The position numbers and the translations under genes were made by a program. A stretch of 40,449 bases of DNA. Source: Bacteroidota bacterium (lineage in GTDB: Bacteria; Bacteroidota; Bacteroidia; Chitinophagales; LD1). The notes under the pieces were generated by a model, which saw only the letters and a program-made list of their open reading frames with translations, was not told the origin of the DNA and ran no database searches. Below are positions 8,810 to 17,214 of the stretch, piece after piece; within the stretch, counting starts at the first letter, position 1, and every line of letters starts with the position of its first letter. The stretch covers positions 1-40,449 of the forward strand of contig CANJVG010000017.1 in assembly GCA_947478005.1 (NCBI GenBank), in the 5' to 3' direction.

Positions 8810-10480
8810 ATGACTACATCGCCTTCGCTTAAAGCGAAGGCCTATGATGAAATGGCAGCTAAAAAAACTGAATCCGGACGCGTTCAATCACCGGTTACCG
8901 GCACAGCCCCTTACACTGGACAATGGGGGCAAACCCAACTCTTGCATCTGCTGCGCAGAACCCTCTTTGGTGTTTCACCTGCCGACTATCTTTCTTTTAA
9001 AAATAAAACAATGGAGCAGTGTTTAGATATTTTACTAAGCCCCTCACCGCTTCCCTCGCCTCCGGTAAATGCTTATAACAACAAAGACTACACCGACCCC
9101 GACATTCCCCTGGGAAAAACCTGGGTAACCGCAGCTTACGGAGATAATAATGGCATGGCCGATGGAAACCGGAAAGCCAATTTAAAAACATGGTGGTTGG
9201 GGCTTATGCTCTCGCAGCCATCTTCCTTAAACGAAAAGATGATTCTCTTTTGGTCGAATCATTTAGCGGTGCAAATGGCGCTTGTAAAAGATGCCCGCTA
9301 CGACTACCACTACTTAACTTTATTACGAACCCATGCGCTGGGCAATGTAAAAACCATGGTGCGGGAGGTAGGCACTTCACCGGCTATGCTCGTTTACTTA
9401 ACTGGAAACAGCAATACCAACACTGCGCCCAACGAAAACTATGCCCGCGAACTGCAGGAACTGTTTACCATAGGTAAAGGAACCGATTCGCATTACACAC
9501 AAGAAGATGTAGCCGCTGCCGCCCGTGTTTTAACCGGCTGGGTAGATGTAGATGAACACAGAATAGGCACGGACTTTAATCCCGCTGCCCACGACACCAC
9601 CGATAAACAATTTTCTGCCTTCTACAATAACACCGTCATTAAAGGCAAAAAAGGTGCAGCCGGTGCCACCGAAACCGATGAACTTATAACCATGCTCTTT
9701 AACCATCGCGAAACGGCTAAACATTTTTGCCGTAAACTCTACCGCTGGTTTGTGTATTACCAAATAGATAGCCACACCGAAACCAACGTTATTAATCCCT
9801 TAGCCGATATACTCATTCAAAACAATTACGAAATAAAACCGGTGTTAAGAGCATTATTTGCAAGTGAACATTTTTACGACCCGCTCAACACCGGCTGCCT
9901 CATCAAAAACCCCATCGAATTGTTGGTAGGAACCTGCCGTCAGTTTCAGGTGGCGTTCCCCGGTGCCGAAGATGTGGTAAAGCAGTATGAAGCGTGGAAT
10001 TTAGGTTGGACATTAAAACTAATGGGCATGGACCCTGGTGAACCCACCAGTGTTTCGGGCTGGCAGGCCTATTACCAAAACCCCGGCTATCAAGAATTAT
10101 GGATTAACTCCACCACCCTGCCCTTGCGCAATTCCAGCACCGACCAACTGCTTTCGCAGGGCGGTTTGCCGGTCAATAACAAAACAAACCTGCATATTGA
10201 CGTGCTTGCATTTACTGCTGAACTGCCCGATGCCTCTTCGCCCGATAAATTAATTGCTGATAGTCTGGCTTTGCTTAGCCCCAATGCTTTCGACCCGGCA
10301 GAAATTGCATTCCTCAAAAAGATTTTGCTTTCGGGGCAACTAAGCGACCACTACTGGACCGATGCATGGAAAGCATACCTGTCAGAACCCAAAAATGAAA
10401 TGACAGAAAGCACAGTGCTAACCCGTCTTCGACAGTATTATACGTATGTTTTACAACGACCCGAATATCAATTGATTTAA
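8810..10480 (+). CDS. DUF1800 family protein (copy 2)
   Basis: A 556-residue paralog of the gene at 4251. Shared motifs: LLHLLRRTLFG, EKMILFWSNHLAVQ, NENYARELQELFTIG and YTQEDVAAAARVLTGW. The frame extends up to a GTG at 8774; I took the first ATG (8810). A later ATG at 8852 fits the shorter N-terminus of the paralog and would leave the hairpin at 8821-8841 just upstream of the start. No signal peptide is seen. It is followed 27 bases later by a DUF1501 partner. Function is unknown, as for the family. Duplication of the whole two-gene unit around an ASST-like gene suggests two substrate variants of the same machine. Confidence 0.9.
   Translation: MTTSPSLKAKAYDEMAAKKTESGRVQSPVTGTAPYTGQWGQTQLLHLLRRTLFGVSPADYLSFKNKTMEQCLDILLSPSPLPSPPVNAYNNKDYTDPDIPLGKTWVTAAYGDNNGMADGNRKANLKTWWLGLMLSQPSSLNEKMILFWSNHLAVQMALVKDARYDYHYLTLLRTHALGNVKTMVREVGTSPAMLVYLTGNSNTNTAPNENYARELQELFTIGKGTDSHYTQEDVAAAARVLTGWVDVDEHRIGTDFNPAAHDTTDKQFSAFYNNTVIKGKKGAAGATETDELITMLFNHRETAKHFCRKLYRWFVYYQIDSHTETNVINPLADILIQNNYEIKPVLRALFASEHFYDPLNTGCLIKNPIELLVGTCRQFQVAFPGAEDVVKQYEAWNLGWTLKLMGMDPGEPTSVSGWQAYYQNPGYQELWINSTTLPLRNSSTDQLLSQGGLPVNNKTNLHIDVLAFTAELPDASSPDKLIADSLALLSPNAFDPAEIAFLKKILLSGQLSDHYWTDAWKAYLSEPKNEMTESTVLTRLRQYYTYVLQRPEYQLI
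8821..8841 (+). repeat. Perfect inverted repeat at the 5' end of the second DUF1800 gene
   Basis: GCCTTCGCTT is followed after one base by its exact reverse complement AAGCGAAGGC. In RNA this would fold into a stable hairpin immediately before the ATG at 8852 or within the first codons if translation starts at 8810. It could slow initiation or act as a leader terminator, although no U-run follows. Confidence 0.5.
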
Positions 10481-10507
10481 AAAAACAGCTCAGCCAAAAC
10501 TGTTCTC

Positions 10508-11797
10508 ATGAAACGCAAAGTATTTCTTAAAACCGTACTTCCCCTTGCTGCCATACCCGTGGCGCTAACTAGTTGCAAATTCAAAAAGGGAGGATTCCTC
10601 GATGCTGTTTTTGGAAGTAATGTGCATGACAATAGAATTCTTGTGCTCGTGCAGTTGCAAGGCGGAAACGATGGCCTTAGCACGATAATTCCTTTAGACC
10701 AATACACCAACCTGAGTGCTGCGCGGAAAAACATTCTTATCCCGGAAAACAAAGTGCTACCCCTGAACGGAACTTCAGTTACCGGTTTTCATCCTGCAAT
10801 GGCAGATTTGCAAAACATGTATAACCGTAAGGAACTCACCTTTATTCAAGGGGTGAGTTATCCCAACCCAAACCTTTCACATTTCAGAGCAACTGATATT
10901 TGGCTCACCGGTTCTGATACTAATACGGTGCTCAATTCCGGCTGGCTGGGTAGATACTTAGATAAAAAATATCCGGGTTACCCGGGCGGCTATCCCAACG
11001 CTCAAACACCCGAGCCGCCGGCAATACAAATCGGTAACATGTTATCAGGAGCTTTACAGGGCAAAGCAATGGGGTTGGGTATTTCGGTTATCAATACGAT
11101 GTCTTTCTACGATATGGTGTTAGGAAAACAGGCAGTTGCTCAATCCACACGCGCTGGTCGCGAATTGGATTTTATGCGTATGGCGGCTAACCAAACACAG
11201 CAATACACCTCGGTTATAAAAGCAGCTGCGTTAGCGCAAAAAAATTTATCCGAGCGTTATCCTTCAAATGGTAAAAACGCAATCGCTGACCAATTGAAAA
11301 TAGTAGCGCAGTTAATTGGCGGAGGATTAAAAACAAAAATTTACATGGTTACACTTGATGGATTCGACACTCATGGCAATCAGGCAAACCCCTCAAATAC
11401 CATCAAAGGAAGACACGCGGAACTATTAGGGCAGCTTTCAACAGCCATAGCTGCCTTTGAAGATGATTTGAAATTAATGGGCAAGCACGATAACGTCTTG
11501 GGGATGACCTTTTCTGAATTTGGAAGGCGTATACATTCCAATGCCAGCAATGGTACTGACCATGGCACTTCGGGACCCGTTATACTATTTGGCTCTAAAT
11601 TAAAAGGCGGATTCGTGGGCAGCAATCCACAAATTGAAGCTAAGGTAAAACCCGAAGACAACCTGTCTATGCAACACGATTTTCGTTCAGTATATGCATC
11701 TGTACTCAAAGGATGGTTTGGCTTAACGGATGAAGAGTTGAAGAATACCTTACTTAGCACCTGTCCGGTATTGGACTTATTTACTTCGAAATCCTGA
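10508..11797 (+). CDS. DUF1501 family lipoprotein (copy 2)
   Basis: A 429-residue paralog of the protein at 5836. It has a lipoprotein-type signal ending in LTSC (Cys23), QGGNDGLSTIIP near 51-62, DGFDTH (His289), FSEFGRR and NGTDHG. It is the downstream partner of the DUF1800 gene that ends 27 bases before it. The two copies share gene order and all motifs but are clearly diverged along their length, so the duplication is not recent. It is probably exported and anchored by a lipid. The enzymatic activity is unknown. Confidence 0.9.
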   Translation: MKRKVFLKTVLPLAAIPVALTSCKFKKGGFLDAVFGSNVHDNRILVLVQLQGGNDGLSTIIPLDQYTNLSAARKNILIPENKVLPLNGTSVTGFHPAMADLQNMYNRKELTFIQGVSYPNPNLSHFRATDIWLTGSDTNTVLNSGWLGRYLDKKYPGYPGGYPNAQTPEPPAIQIGNMLSGALQGKAMGLGISVINTMSFYDMVLGKQAVAQSTRAGRELDFMRMAANQTQQYTSVIKAAALAQKNLSERYPSNGKNAIADQLKIVAQLIGGGLKTKIYMVTLDGFDTHGNQANPSNTIKGRHAELLGQLSTAIAAFEDDLKLMGKHDNVLGMTFSEFGRRIHSNASNGTDHGTSGPVILFGSKLKGGFVGSNPQIEAKVKPEDNLSMQHDFRSVYASVLKGWFGLTDEELKNTLLSTCPVLDLFTSKS

Positions 11798-11903
11798 CCC
11801 TGCTTGCTAATTCTTGGCTTCCCATAAATTTCCTTTTCCCATCGAAAATAGCGGCTCTTTTATTTACATCTTCATAATTCCGACTATTTTTATTTCATTA
11901 TTT

Positions 11904-12719
11904 ATGGAAATAAAATACCTCAGTGATTCCTACGAAAAAATTGCCAAGAGCAGCGATTTGGAATTTGGTAAGAACATTATACCGCTTACTGCCGATAATA
12001 ATTTGCTGAGCAATTCTTCTCTACTGAATGAAAAGGGCTACGGTTTATTTGCCCTCCCCGATTACAAAACCTTTGAGCGTTTAAACGAATACATCACTCG
12101 CTATGTGTTGGAGCGTTTTATGGAATATCAAAAAACTATTCCCACTCATTTTACACTGAGCGAATACCACCATTTGTTAGAGAGCGAAGCTGTTCACTAC
12201 AAGATTTCTACCTGGGCTTTGGATTATAAAATGCTGGGCGATGTGTATTATGATATTCAGCACCAAGCCGAAGAAATGCTGCAATTGAAACTGAAGGTAA
12301 AAAAGATTAATCACATGGGGGTCGAAGGAGAGTATATCGGGTTTCGCATTTTGCGCCCTCTTAAAAACGACCACAATCCTTTTCACCGGGATGCATGGAT
12401 TCCTTATTGGCGCGAAACAGTAAATATATGGTTACCCATTTGCGGTTTTGAAGATGGCAACACGCTACAGTTAATTCCGCAAAGCCACTTATGGAATGAC
12501 GATGAGATATTAAAGACCAAAGCAGGAATGGAACAGGGGGGCAAAAAGTATCACGTACCTGCGGCTATAGGCACGGTCAATAAATTCAGTATTGAAACAC
12601 CTGTGCTGCAACAGGGCGAGGGCATTATATTTTCACCGTATCTGGTTCATGGTAACGGAGTGAACCGAAAGAAAGATGTTACCCGCGTTTCGCTGGAGTT
12701 CCGATTTTGCAGACGATAA
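11904..12719 (+). CDS. Divergent PhyH-like Fe(II)/2OG dioxygenase
   Basis: 271 residues. The core has HRD (His161, Asp163) in NPFHRDAW, then NIWLPICGFEDGNTLQLIPQSH (split by one insertion relative to other family members), distal His249 in LVHGNGVN and Arg261. The N-terminal half is longer and unlike the other PhyH proteins of the window, so it forms its own subgroup. I chose the ATG at 11904; a longer frame reaches a TTG at 11814 but would add a hydrophobic, unconserved leader. It lies about 100 bases after the DUF1501 gene on the same strand and meets an AspH-type oxygenase gene end to end with one base between the stops. The substrate is unknown. Confidence 0.8.
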   Translation: MEIKYLSDSYEKIAKSSDLEFGKNIIPLTADNNLLSNSSLLNEKGYGLFALPDYKTFERLNEYITRYVLERFMEYQKTIPTHFTLSEYHHLLESEAVHYKISTWALDYKMLGDVYYDIQHQAEEMLQLKLKVKKINHMGVEGEYIGFRILRPLKNDHNPFHRDAWIPYWRETVNIWLPICGFEDGNTLQLIPQSHLWNDDEILKTKAGMEQGGKKYHVPAAIGTVNKFSIETPVLQQGEGIIFSPYLVHGNGVNRKKDVTRVSLEFRFCRR

Positions 12720-12720
12720 A

Positions 12721-13476
12721 TTAAAGCAGGCGAAAACGATTTTGCAAAGGCAAATAGAGGTACCAAAAGGCGGTAAAGAAAAAGTGAGCCGTTTTAATAA
12801 TCGGCATCGGTAGTTTTTTCAAACCGGGATTTTTGCCATAAAAAAATTTAAGTGAAAGCGCACCTAACGATTTAGCGCAAACCAACTGTTTTTCATGTGC
12901 ATACTCGGGGCGTACAATATCAAAAACTAAAACAAATCTTCTTTCATCGCTGTCGTTCCAAACATTGTGATAGTGAGCATCGCTGAACATTAATACCTTC
13001 CCTTCTTCCCATCCATGCTCTTCGGCACCTACACGAACGCCACACACCGGATAAGGTGCAGGAATTTTTAAACCCAAGTGACAGCGTATAGTAGTGTTGG
13101 TTTCGCCATTGTGCGGCAATACTTTTGACCTAGGTTCTAATACAGTGATACCCCCGAAAATTAAATCCGGAATAGATTTAAGCAGTGCGTATGTCTTAGG
13201 GTAGCGGACACAGTTTTTATGTTTCTGCCAACCGAAATTGAAGAAGTAAAGATTCTTCCATGCATCGGGCGAGGAGAGATAAGGCGGATTAAGATTGACT
13301 ACATCTATTTCTTCTTCATTGGTGAGCAGCTCAATTATTTCATTTCGAATAATAAGCCAGTTATTTTCTAATTGTTGAATGGCAGGAAAGTCTTTTGAAT
13401 TATAGAAGAAAGCGTGTATACCCTTGTAAGGTTCTTCAATAAGAAAATAAAGTTGCTCTTCTACTGCTGTATTCAT
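12721..13476 (-). CDS. Aspartyl/asparaginyl beta-hydroxylase family protein with hydrophobic tail (second of a pair)
   Basis: About 251 residues of the Asp/Asn hydroxylase family (PF05118). Seen: LPHNGETNTTIRCHLGL with His122, Gly124 and His133; GWEEGKVLMFSD; and YHNVWNDSDERR with His170 and a 2OG-binding Arg. As is normal for this family the iron is held by two His with Gly in the acid position. A C-terminal hydrophobic stretch (FFFTAFWYLYLPLQNRF) may anchor it at the membrane. I chose the ATG at 13476, one base after the TAA of the upstream gene, for a stop-restart arrangement; the ATG at 13494 would overlap it by 17 bases. Bacterial members act on peptides, lipids (LpxO) or small molecules; LpxO-like lipid hydroxylation is plausible but unproven. 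Confidence 0.85.
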   Translation of the reverse strand: MNTAVEEQLYFLIEEPYKGIHAFFYNSKDFPAIQQLENNWLIIRNEIIELLTNEEEIDVVNLNPPYLSSPDAWKNLYFFNFGWQKHKNCVRYPKTYALLKSIPDLIFGGITVLEPRSKVLPHNGETNTTIRCHLGLKIPAPYPVCGVRVGAEEHGWEEGKVLMFSDAHYHNVWNDSDERRFVLVFDIVRPEYAHEKQLVCAKSLGALSLKFFYGKNPGLKKLPMPIIKTAHFFFTAFWYLYLPLQNRFRLL

Positions 13477-13477
13477 G

Positions 13478-14287
13478 TTACTTACCGGTTGCAATGTTAC
13501 TTCCGCCTAATCCTAAAAACGCAAACCTTCTTTGAAAGGGTAAAAATATTCTCCAGATAATGGCGAACAACCAACACATAAAACTATGAACGAAAGTGGG
13601 AAGTGCGCGCACTAATGCTACATTTTTATAGAAGTAAATAAAACTCTGGCTCCCTAAACCTTTGGCGCTGATTTCCATTTTGCGGTGAATCAGGTTTTGC
13701 GGAACAAAATCAATCATCAATAAATATCTTCTTTCGTTGCTTCGGTTCCAGACGCTGTGTTTTTGGACGTTGATGAAGCAAAGCATTTCGCCATCTTTCC
13801 ACCCTCTTTCTTCATTGCCTACTCTTATGGCAATAGTGGGATAGGGTGCAGGAATAATTAAACCCAAATGTGTGCGTACAATTCCATTGGTATCGCCAAA
13901 GTGCGGAGCTAGTTCAGTATGTGGAGGCAAAATACTGATGCCGGCAAAAACAATACTTGGAATCTGGTCAATGACACTGCTAATGAAAGGGAACAGTTTT
14001 TTGTTAGCATGAATGATTCGTGAGAAACTCATTAAGTAAATGAGTGTCCACTCTCCGCCATAGGTTTCAGCATGGGAGATGGAACTCATGCCGGATATAT
14101 GTCCGTGCGCTTTTTCGAACGCTAAAATTTCATCTCTAATTCCTTTCCAGTTTTCTTTGAGCGGTGCGAGTTCAGGAAATAATTCGGGGTCGTAGTAGTA
14201 ATCCAAATGACCGCTGTATTCTTCCTTGGGTGGTCTTACAAAAACCAATTCTTCACCTTCGGGCCAGGTAAATTGTTTATTGGTCAT
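13478..14287 (-). CDS. Aspartyl/asparaginyl beta-hydroxylase family protein with hydrophobic tail (first of a pair)
   Basis: 269 residues of PF05118. Motifs: APHFGDTNGIVRTHLGL (His129, Gly131, His140), RGWKDGEMLCF, and KHSVWNRSNERR (His177, Arg187). The C-terminus carries a hydrophobic helix, SFMCWLFAIIWRIFLPFQ, followed by a basic RRF, matching the tail of its neighbour. This suggests monotopic membrane association, which fits a lipid or lipid-linked substrate. It is translationally linked to the paralog downstream. The pair stands 77 bases downstream of the YbhN-like gene on the same strand, so the three may be one transcript. Confidence 0.85.
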   Translation of the reverse strand: MTNKQFTWPEGEELVFVRPPKEEYSGHLDYYYDPELFPELAPLKENWKGIRDEILAFEKAHGHISGMSSISHAETYGGEWTLIYLMSFSRIIHANKKLFPFISSVIDQIPSIVFAGISILPPHTELAPHFGDTNGIVRTHLGLIIPAPYPTIAIRVGNEERGWKDGEMLCFINVQKHSVWNRSNERRYLLMIDFVPQNLIHRKMEISAKGLGSQSFIYFYKNVALVRALPTFVHSFMCWLFAIIWRIFLPFQRRFAFLGLGGSNIATGK

Positions 14288-14364
14288 AAGTTAAGATTTA
14301 CAGGTTTTAATAATGAAATTCAACAGAACAGTATCGTGCCGAAAGTAAAAATATGTTTTTGATT

Positions 14365-15405
14365 TTATCGCGGTTTCATATGTGCTGAACCAAACAGAAA
14401 TTTCTTTCCCTTCACTACAAAAACAATTCCCATCAACACTTCGGGAATGAAATACGAGAGGTGAACATATACACCAAACAGCGCATAGCTTTGCAAGTTT
14501 TTCACATCGGGCGCTATGGCATATTGCTGTGCTGCCAGTATCATAGCGGAGTAAACACCATAGTGCAATACACCAATATTTCCCGGTGCTGAAGGAACAA
14601 AAGCAATAATCATCATGCTAAGTGAAATAAGAAATGAACTGTACATACCTGCAATCGGAGCGGGAATACCTGCTGCTTTTTGCAACAGAAAAAACTGCAA
14701 GCCGTTTAATACAAAAATGAGCATGAACAGCACGAGGTATTTCCACATCGAACTATGCTGCCGCATGTTGCGCAGATGACTACCGGTGTGCGAATACATT
14801 TTGTAAAGCACTTTTCCGGCTTTACCAAAACGCAATACGATGTGCCAAAAAGTTTTTTCAATGCGAATGTTTTTACCCATAATGATGTAAACAACTGAAA
14901 GGATAAATACTGCCAAAGCGGTATTGCCTAAGGCGTAATAAATATAATGCGGTGCAAATGGTTTGAGCAAAAAGAAAACAATAACCAATACAGCAAAAAC
15001 TTGTGCATCTAACCATTTCTCGGTAATAATGGCGGCAAGCGAGCGGGTGAAAGGCAACTTATTTTTGCGGCTGAAATGCCAGGCACGAACGCCTTCGCCT
15101 AGGTTACCGGGTAAAATACTGTTGTAAAAATTGCCGATGATAAAACTATCATAGGTTTGAATGGAAGCATTTTGTTTTGTTCCGTTTTGCCAAATTAATT
15201 TTGCGCGAATGGAATACAGCCAGAAAGAAAAAACCAACACTACAATTGCGCCTGCGAAATAACAGAACTGCTCACCATGCAATTGAATATCATTTAACCG
15301 CAAACCGCTTTTGTAAAAAGTAAGCCAAAGCAAAGCCGCACTAATTACAAAACCCGGAATGGAACGCCATGGTGCATTTTGTTTTTGAAGGTGGTATTGT
15401 TCCAT
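14365..15405 (-). CDS. Polytopic membrane protein of the LPG-synthase TM/YbhN (UPF0104) family
   Basis: 346 residues with about eight hydrophobic helices. The family (PF03706) is recognised by NSILPGNLGEGVRAW (95-109) and FVPSAPGNIGVLHYGVY in the second half. Related domains move lipids across the membrane: the MprF flippase half and the AglD/Agl-type proteins near dolichol-sugar genes. Here it is the first gene of a - strand group with two AspH-type oxygenases, so a lipid or lipid-linked glycan is a natural shared substrate (inference). It lacks the soluble aminoacyl-transferase domain of full MprF. Confidence 0.85.
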   Translation of the reverse strand: MEQYHLQKQNAPWRSIPGFVISAALLWLTFYKSGLRLNDIQLHGEQFCYFAGAIVVLVFSFWLYSIRAKLIWQNGTKQNASIQTYDSFIIGNFYNSILPGNLGEGVRAWHFSRKNKLPFTRSLAAIITEKWLDAQVFAVLVIVFFLLKPFAPHYIYYALGNTALAVFILSVVYIIMGKNIRIEKTFWHIVLRFGKAGKVLYKMYSHTGSHLRNMRQHSSMWKYLVLFMLIFVLNGLQFFLLQKAAGIPAPIAGMYSSFLISLSMMIIAFVPSAPGNIGVLHYGVYSAMILAAQQYAIAPDVKNLQSYALFGVYVHLSYFIPEVLMGIVFVVKGKKFLFGSAHMKPR

Positions 15406-15465
15406 GAATGATTTTTGGGTTACTCCGTTTAGGGGCTAGGCAATAATAGTTGTTTCGTATTTCAC

Positions 15466-15495
15466 ATAACCGAAGTTTTTGAAAATTCCGGTTAT
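15466..15495. repeat. Inverted repeat in the divergent gap 15406-15578
   Basis: ATAACCG (15466-15472) pairs with CGGTTAT (15489-15495) around a 16-base AT-rich loop. It stands between divergently transcribed genes and could be an operator or a leader hairpin. No clear promoter boxes were found beside it. Confidence 0.3.
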
Positions 15496-15578
15496 ATGTC
15501 TTGCAAAGTTTTCATTCAAAATCATAGAGAACCTATGTTATTTCCTTTATTTAGCGGTTTAAATTTTTTAAAACAAAA

Positions 15579-17195
15579 ATGGCTAAGGTAAGTTTTGCGG
15601 CATTGGGTACAGAGCAGTTGGGCATTAGTATGCTTTCGGCTATTGCTAAGTCAAAAGGGCATGAGGTGAACCTGGCGTTTTCGGCTTCGCTGTTTCACGA
15701 CCGGTTTAATTTAGAGATGCCGGGCATTGCGCCTTTCTTTGATGATACTGCCGAGGTAATAAAGGCCATTGAAAAGCAACAACCCGATGTGTTGGCTTTT
15801 TCTCCGCTCACTTCTACTTATCAGTGGGCATTGCAAATTGCCGCTAAAGCGAAAGAAATAAACCCCCATGTAAAAACGGTTTTTGGCGGAGTGCATGCTT
15901 CGGCTGTGCCGCAATTGCTTTTGAAACGCCCGCAAATAGATTATGTGGTAATAGGCGAAGGCGATGTGGCTTTTCCGCAAATTATACAGGTGGCTACTGA
16001 CGCTGCTTTTAATAAGCCGATTCCGAATACGCGCTACAAAGCAAAAGACGGCTCTATTATCAGCGGCATGCAAACGGGGTTTTTTCAGGATTTAGATTCC
16101 TTGCCTTTTGCCGATAAGCCGTTGTGGGAAGAGCATGTGCGCTTAGGCGATTTGTATTTAGCTATGGCTTCGCGCGGCTGCCCTTACCGCTGCACGTTTT
16201 GTTTTAATAATTTCTTTGCCAAACTGCCCGAAGAAAAATCAGGGAAGTATGTGCGTCTTCGCAGCCCTGAGCACATGATTGCGGAACTGAAGATTGCGCA
16301 GCGCAGATATAAATTGGAAGTAATAGATTTTCAGGATGATGTTTTTACCACGAGTAAAAAGTGGTTGCAGGATTTTCTTTACCTCTACAAAAAAGAAATC
16401 AAGAAACCGTTTCAGATTCTTACACACCCGCGTTATATGGATGAAGACATAGCGAAATGGCTCAGCGATGCAGGTTGTGTGTGGGTGCAGATGGGTGTGC
16501 AAAGCATGGATGAAAGTTTTAAAAAGGACACGCTGATGCGTTACGAGCGAAGCGAAGATGTGAGTGCGGCTATTGATGCCATGAATAAATTTGGCATGAA
16601 GGTAAAGGTAGACCACATGTTTGGGTTGCCCGATGAACCGATTAGTGCGCAGGAGAATGCCAGAAATTTATACGCTTATCATCCTGCCAAAAGAATTCAA
16701 ACGTTTTGGACTTGCTATTTACCGGCTACTGAATTAATGAATGACGCTTTAGCCAAAGGCAGAATTACCGAAGAGCAGGCAAACAAAATAAATGAAGGAG
16801 AAGATTTTTATTTTTTCCGAAATACGGAAAATATTAAGGATGAGAAGTTGATGAATTTGTATAAAGCTTACGAAGTTATTTTCCGCATTATGCCGGTGCT
16901 GCCGGAATCAATCCGAAAGAAATTAATGCCGGAGCATATTATGCGCATGCCGAACTTTTTGATTAGACCGTTGAGTATGCTTAGCGATGTGATTACCGGT
17001 TTTATGATGCGCAATCCTGAGTTTGGCGCTTATGCTAAACACAACCTGTTTCATCTTTGGAAATTCTTTTTGCGCAAAATAGGCATTCGGAACATGGTGG
17101 CTACTAAGGTGGTAAACAATGTGGAGTTTGGTACTTTTCAACCTGAGATGGCTGCGGTTGAAGCGGAAGTTGTTGTTCAATCAAAAGTTGCCTGA
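15579..17195 (+). CDS. B12-binding-domain radical SAM protein
   Basis: 538 residues. The N-terminal part (about 1-145) has the Rossmann-like B12-binding layout with VFGGVHASAVPQLL and YVVIGEGDVAFPQI, typical of class B (BchE-like) radical SAM enzymes. The radical SAM domain begins with SRGCPYRCTFCFN, cysteines 201, 205 and 208 holding the 4Fe-4S cluster. A long C-terminal region (about 400-538) follows. Such enzymes methylate unactivated carbons or rearrange rings in lipid, cofactor and natural product synthesis. The start at 15579 has the normal N-terminal strand. The membrane protein gene begins 20 bases later, so co-transcription is likely. Substrate not predictable. Confidence 0.9.
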   Translation: MAKVSFAALGTEQLGISMLSAIAKSKGHEVNLAFSASLFHDRFNLEMPGIAPFFDDTAEVIKAIEKQQPDVLAFSPLTSTYQWALQIAAKAKEINPHVKTVFGGVHASAVPQLLLKRPQIDYVVIGEGDVAFPQIIQVATDAAFNKPIPNTRYKAKDGSIISGMQTGFFQDLDSLPFADKPLWEEHVRLGDLYLAMASRGCPYRCTFCFNNFFAKLPEEKSGKYVRLRSPEHMIAELKIAQRRYKLEVIDFQDDVFTTSKKWLQDFLYLYKKEIKKPFQILTHPRYMDEDIAKWLSDAGCVWVQMGVQSMDESFKKDTLMRYERSEDVSAAIDAMNKFGMKVKVDHMFGLPDEPISAQENARNLYAYHPAKRIQTFWTCYLPATELMNDALAKGRITEEQANKINEGEDFYFFRNTENIKDEKLMNLYKAYEVIFRIMPVLPESIRKKLMPEHIMRMPNFLIRPLSMLSDVITGFMMRNPEFGAYAKHNLFHLWKFFLRKIGIRNMVATKVVNNVEFGTFQPEMAAVEAEVVVQSKVA

Positions 17196-17214
17196 TATTT
17201 TCTTCCCTAAATTT

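Noticed and set aside
12721-14287. HxG in both Asp/Asn hydroxylase-type proteins as a sign of halogenases
   Set aside because: Gly at this position is normal in PF05118, including human AspH, which hydroxylates with a two-His iron site.
17119-17214. N-terminal extension of the membrane protein gene to the ATG at 17119
   Set aside because: This stretch overlaps the C-terminal coding part of the radical SAM gene and is not shared with the paralog; the ATG at 17215 matches the decayed paralog start MKNFF.
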